Positions 6,325 through 6,802 of a stretch of DNA of 6,802 bases are shown one piece after another (position 1 is the first letter of the stretch; each line of letters begins with the position of its first letter). Source of the DNA: Candidatus Latescibacterota bacterium (GTDB lineage: Bacteria > Latescibacterota > UBA2968). Below the pieces are notes generated by a model. The model searched no databases and was not told where the DNA came from. It saw only the letters and a list, made by a program, of their open reading frames with translations. The stretch lies in NCBI GenBank assembly GCA_018650745.1, contig JABIFK010000552.1, positions 1 through 6,802 of the forward strand, written 5' to 3'. Position numbers and translations under genes: made by a program.

Positions 6325-6802
6325 ATGAGAGATTTTAAACTGTTTCATCGATTTCGATTGCTTGTGGTTTTGGGGCTTGGCATCACTGGTTTTGTGTTTC
6401 AAAGCTGCGGTGAACAGCCCAAAGAGGAACATGCGCACGAACACGCCGCGGGCGAGGGTATGATTGCAAAGGTTGCACATACCCACAAAAAGGCTGGTGA
6501 GACTTGCTTTATTTGTGATCCAAGTAAACGCGACAAAGGGCGGTTATGGTGTAAAGAACATGGGTGTTATGAAGATCGGTGCTGGTTGTGTCATCCAGAA
6601 CTTGAAGACAAGGCACGTCCTTTTTGTAATGAACATCTTCTATATGAAGATGAGTGCCACCTCTGTCGGCCAGAACTCAAGAAAAAAACTACCACACCCA
6701 AAACGTCAGAGCACACAGAAGATGAACACGACGTATTTGCGGCGTCGGCTTCATCTTCGCCAGAATTGTTTTGCAATGAGCATGGTGTGCCTGAGATAGC
6801 AT
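6325..6802 (+). CDS. 5' part of a CzcB-like periplasmic adaptor with Cys/His repeats
   Basis: The frame is open from ATG 6325 to the window end (159 codons) and has no stop, so it runs on. AAAGGA (6312-6317) lies seven bases before the ATG. Residues 1-28 look like a lipoprotein signal: basic start, L-L-V-V-L-G-L-G core, then F-Q-S-C28; Phe at -3 is atypical, so lipidation is likely but not certain. A His-rich stretch follows (E-E-H-A-H-E-H, 34-40). Next come repeats built as C-x-x-C, twelve residues, C-x-E-H, then an acidic link: C61/C64/C76, C86/C89/C101, C111/C114, and after a Ser/Thr/His linker C150-N-E-H-G-V-P-E. Such N-terminal extensions with C-N-E-H-G-V-P-E and C-x-x-C-x-P-E-L motifs occur on RND adaptors of heavy-metal efflux, as I recall. 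The barrel-sandwich and beta-barrel domains would lie beyond the window. The position after the CzcC-like gene supports the call, although no adaptor core is visible. Confidence 0.75.
   Translation, partial: MRDFKLFHRFRLLVVLGLGITGFVFQSCGEQPKEEHAHEHAAGEGMIAKVAHTHKKAGETCFICDPSKRDKGRLWCKEHGCYEDRCWLCHPELEDKARPFCNEHLLYEDECHLCRPELKKKTTTPKTSEHTEDEHDVFAASASSSPELFCNEHGVPEIA
6505..6669 (+). repeat. 25-residue (75-base) Cys/His coding repeats
   Basis: Within the adaptor gene, C-x-x-C pairs recur exactly every 25 residues, starting at codons 61, 86 and 111 (bases 6505, 6580, 6655). Units 1 and 2 share C-x-x-C-[DH]-P, a third cysteine 12 residues on, then E-H and Y-E-D before the next pair. Unit 3 starts the same way (C-H-L-C-R-P-E-L) but a linker of about 24 residues precedes its C150-N-E-H. 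The DNA of the units has diverged, so the repeat is old or selected at protein level. Confidence 0.75.

Overview
The window reads as a piece of a Gram-negative bacterial chromosome with every recognised gene on the + strand. The Gram-negative call rests on a TolC-type outer-membrane efflux protein, a signal-peptide-bearing periplasmic protein and a probable lipoprotein adaptor. No rRNA, tRNA, CRISPR array or insertion sequence was seen. The phylum cannot be fixed from this sequence alone.

Left half (1-4386): four genes with a strongly G/T-rich coding strand. They are a 334-residue soluble protein with a PD-(D/E)XK-like nuclease motif (21-1025); a membrane sensor with an extracytoplasmic Cache-like domain, a coiled coil and a four-cysteine tail but no kinase or GGDEF output domain (1255-2484), followed by a clear terminator hairpin; a small unrecognised multi-pass membrane protein (2704-3150); and an NnrS-family heme/copper membrane protein, starting at TTG behind a near-perfect Shine-Dalgarno (3211-4386). 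The last two probably share a transcript. They are separated from the sensor gene by the terminator and about 170 bases in which no convincing promoter was seen.

Right half (4387-6802): the start of a heavy-metal RND (Czc/Cus-type) efflux operon. A promoter-like pair (TGGACT, 17-base spacer, TATTAT) is followed directly by a perfect 6+6 dyad at the expected transcription start. Next come a secreted Cys/His-rich small protein (4511-4924), a CzcC-like outer-membrane factor (5026-6300), and the 5' part of a CzcB-like periplasmic adaptor (6325 to the window edge). The adaptor N-terminus carries 25-residue Cys/His repeats that look metal-binding. The inner-membrane pump gene (czcA-like) is expected just outside the window. 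The 101-base gap before the TolC gene holds a long imperfect inverted repeat that may be an RNA hairpin or an operator.

Base use shifts between the halves. The left genes are rich in G and T on the coding strand, and the right genes carry much more A and C, so the efflux cluster may have a separate origin. There is no gene-free stretch over 300 bases. The gaps of about 230 bases (1026-1254) and 219 bases (2485-2703) hold, respectively, nothing convincing, and the terminator plus a ribosome binding site.
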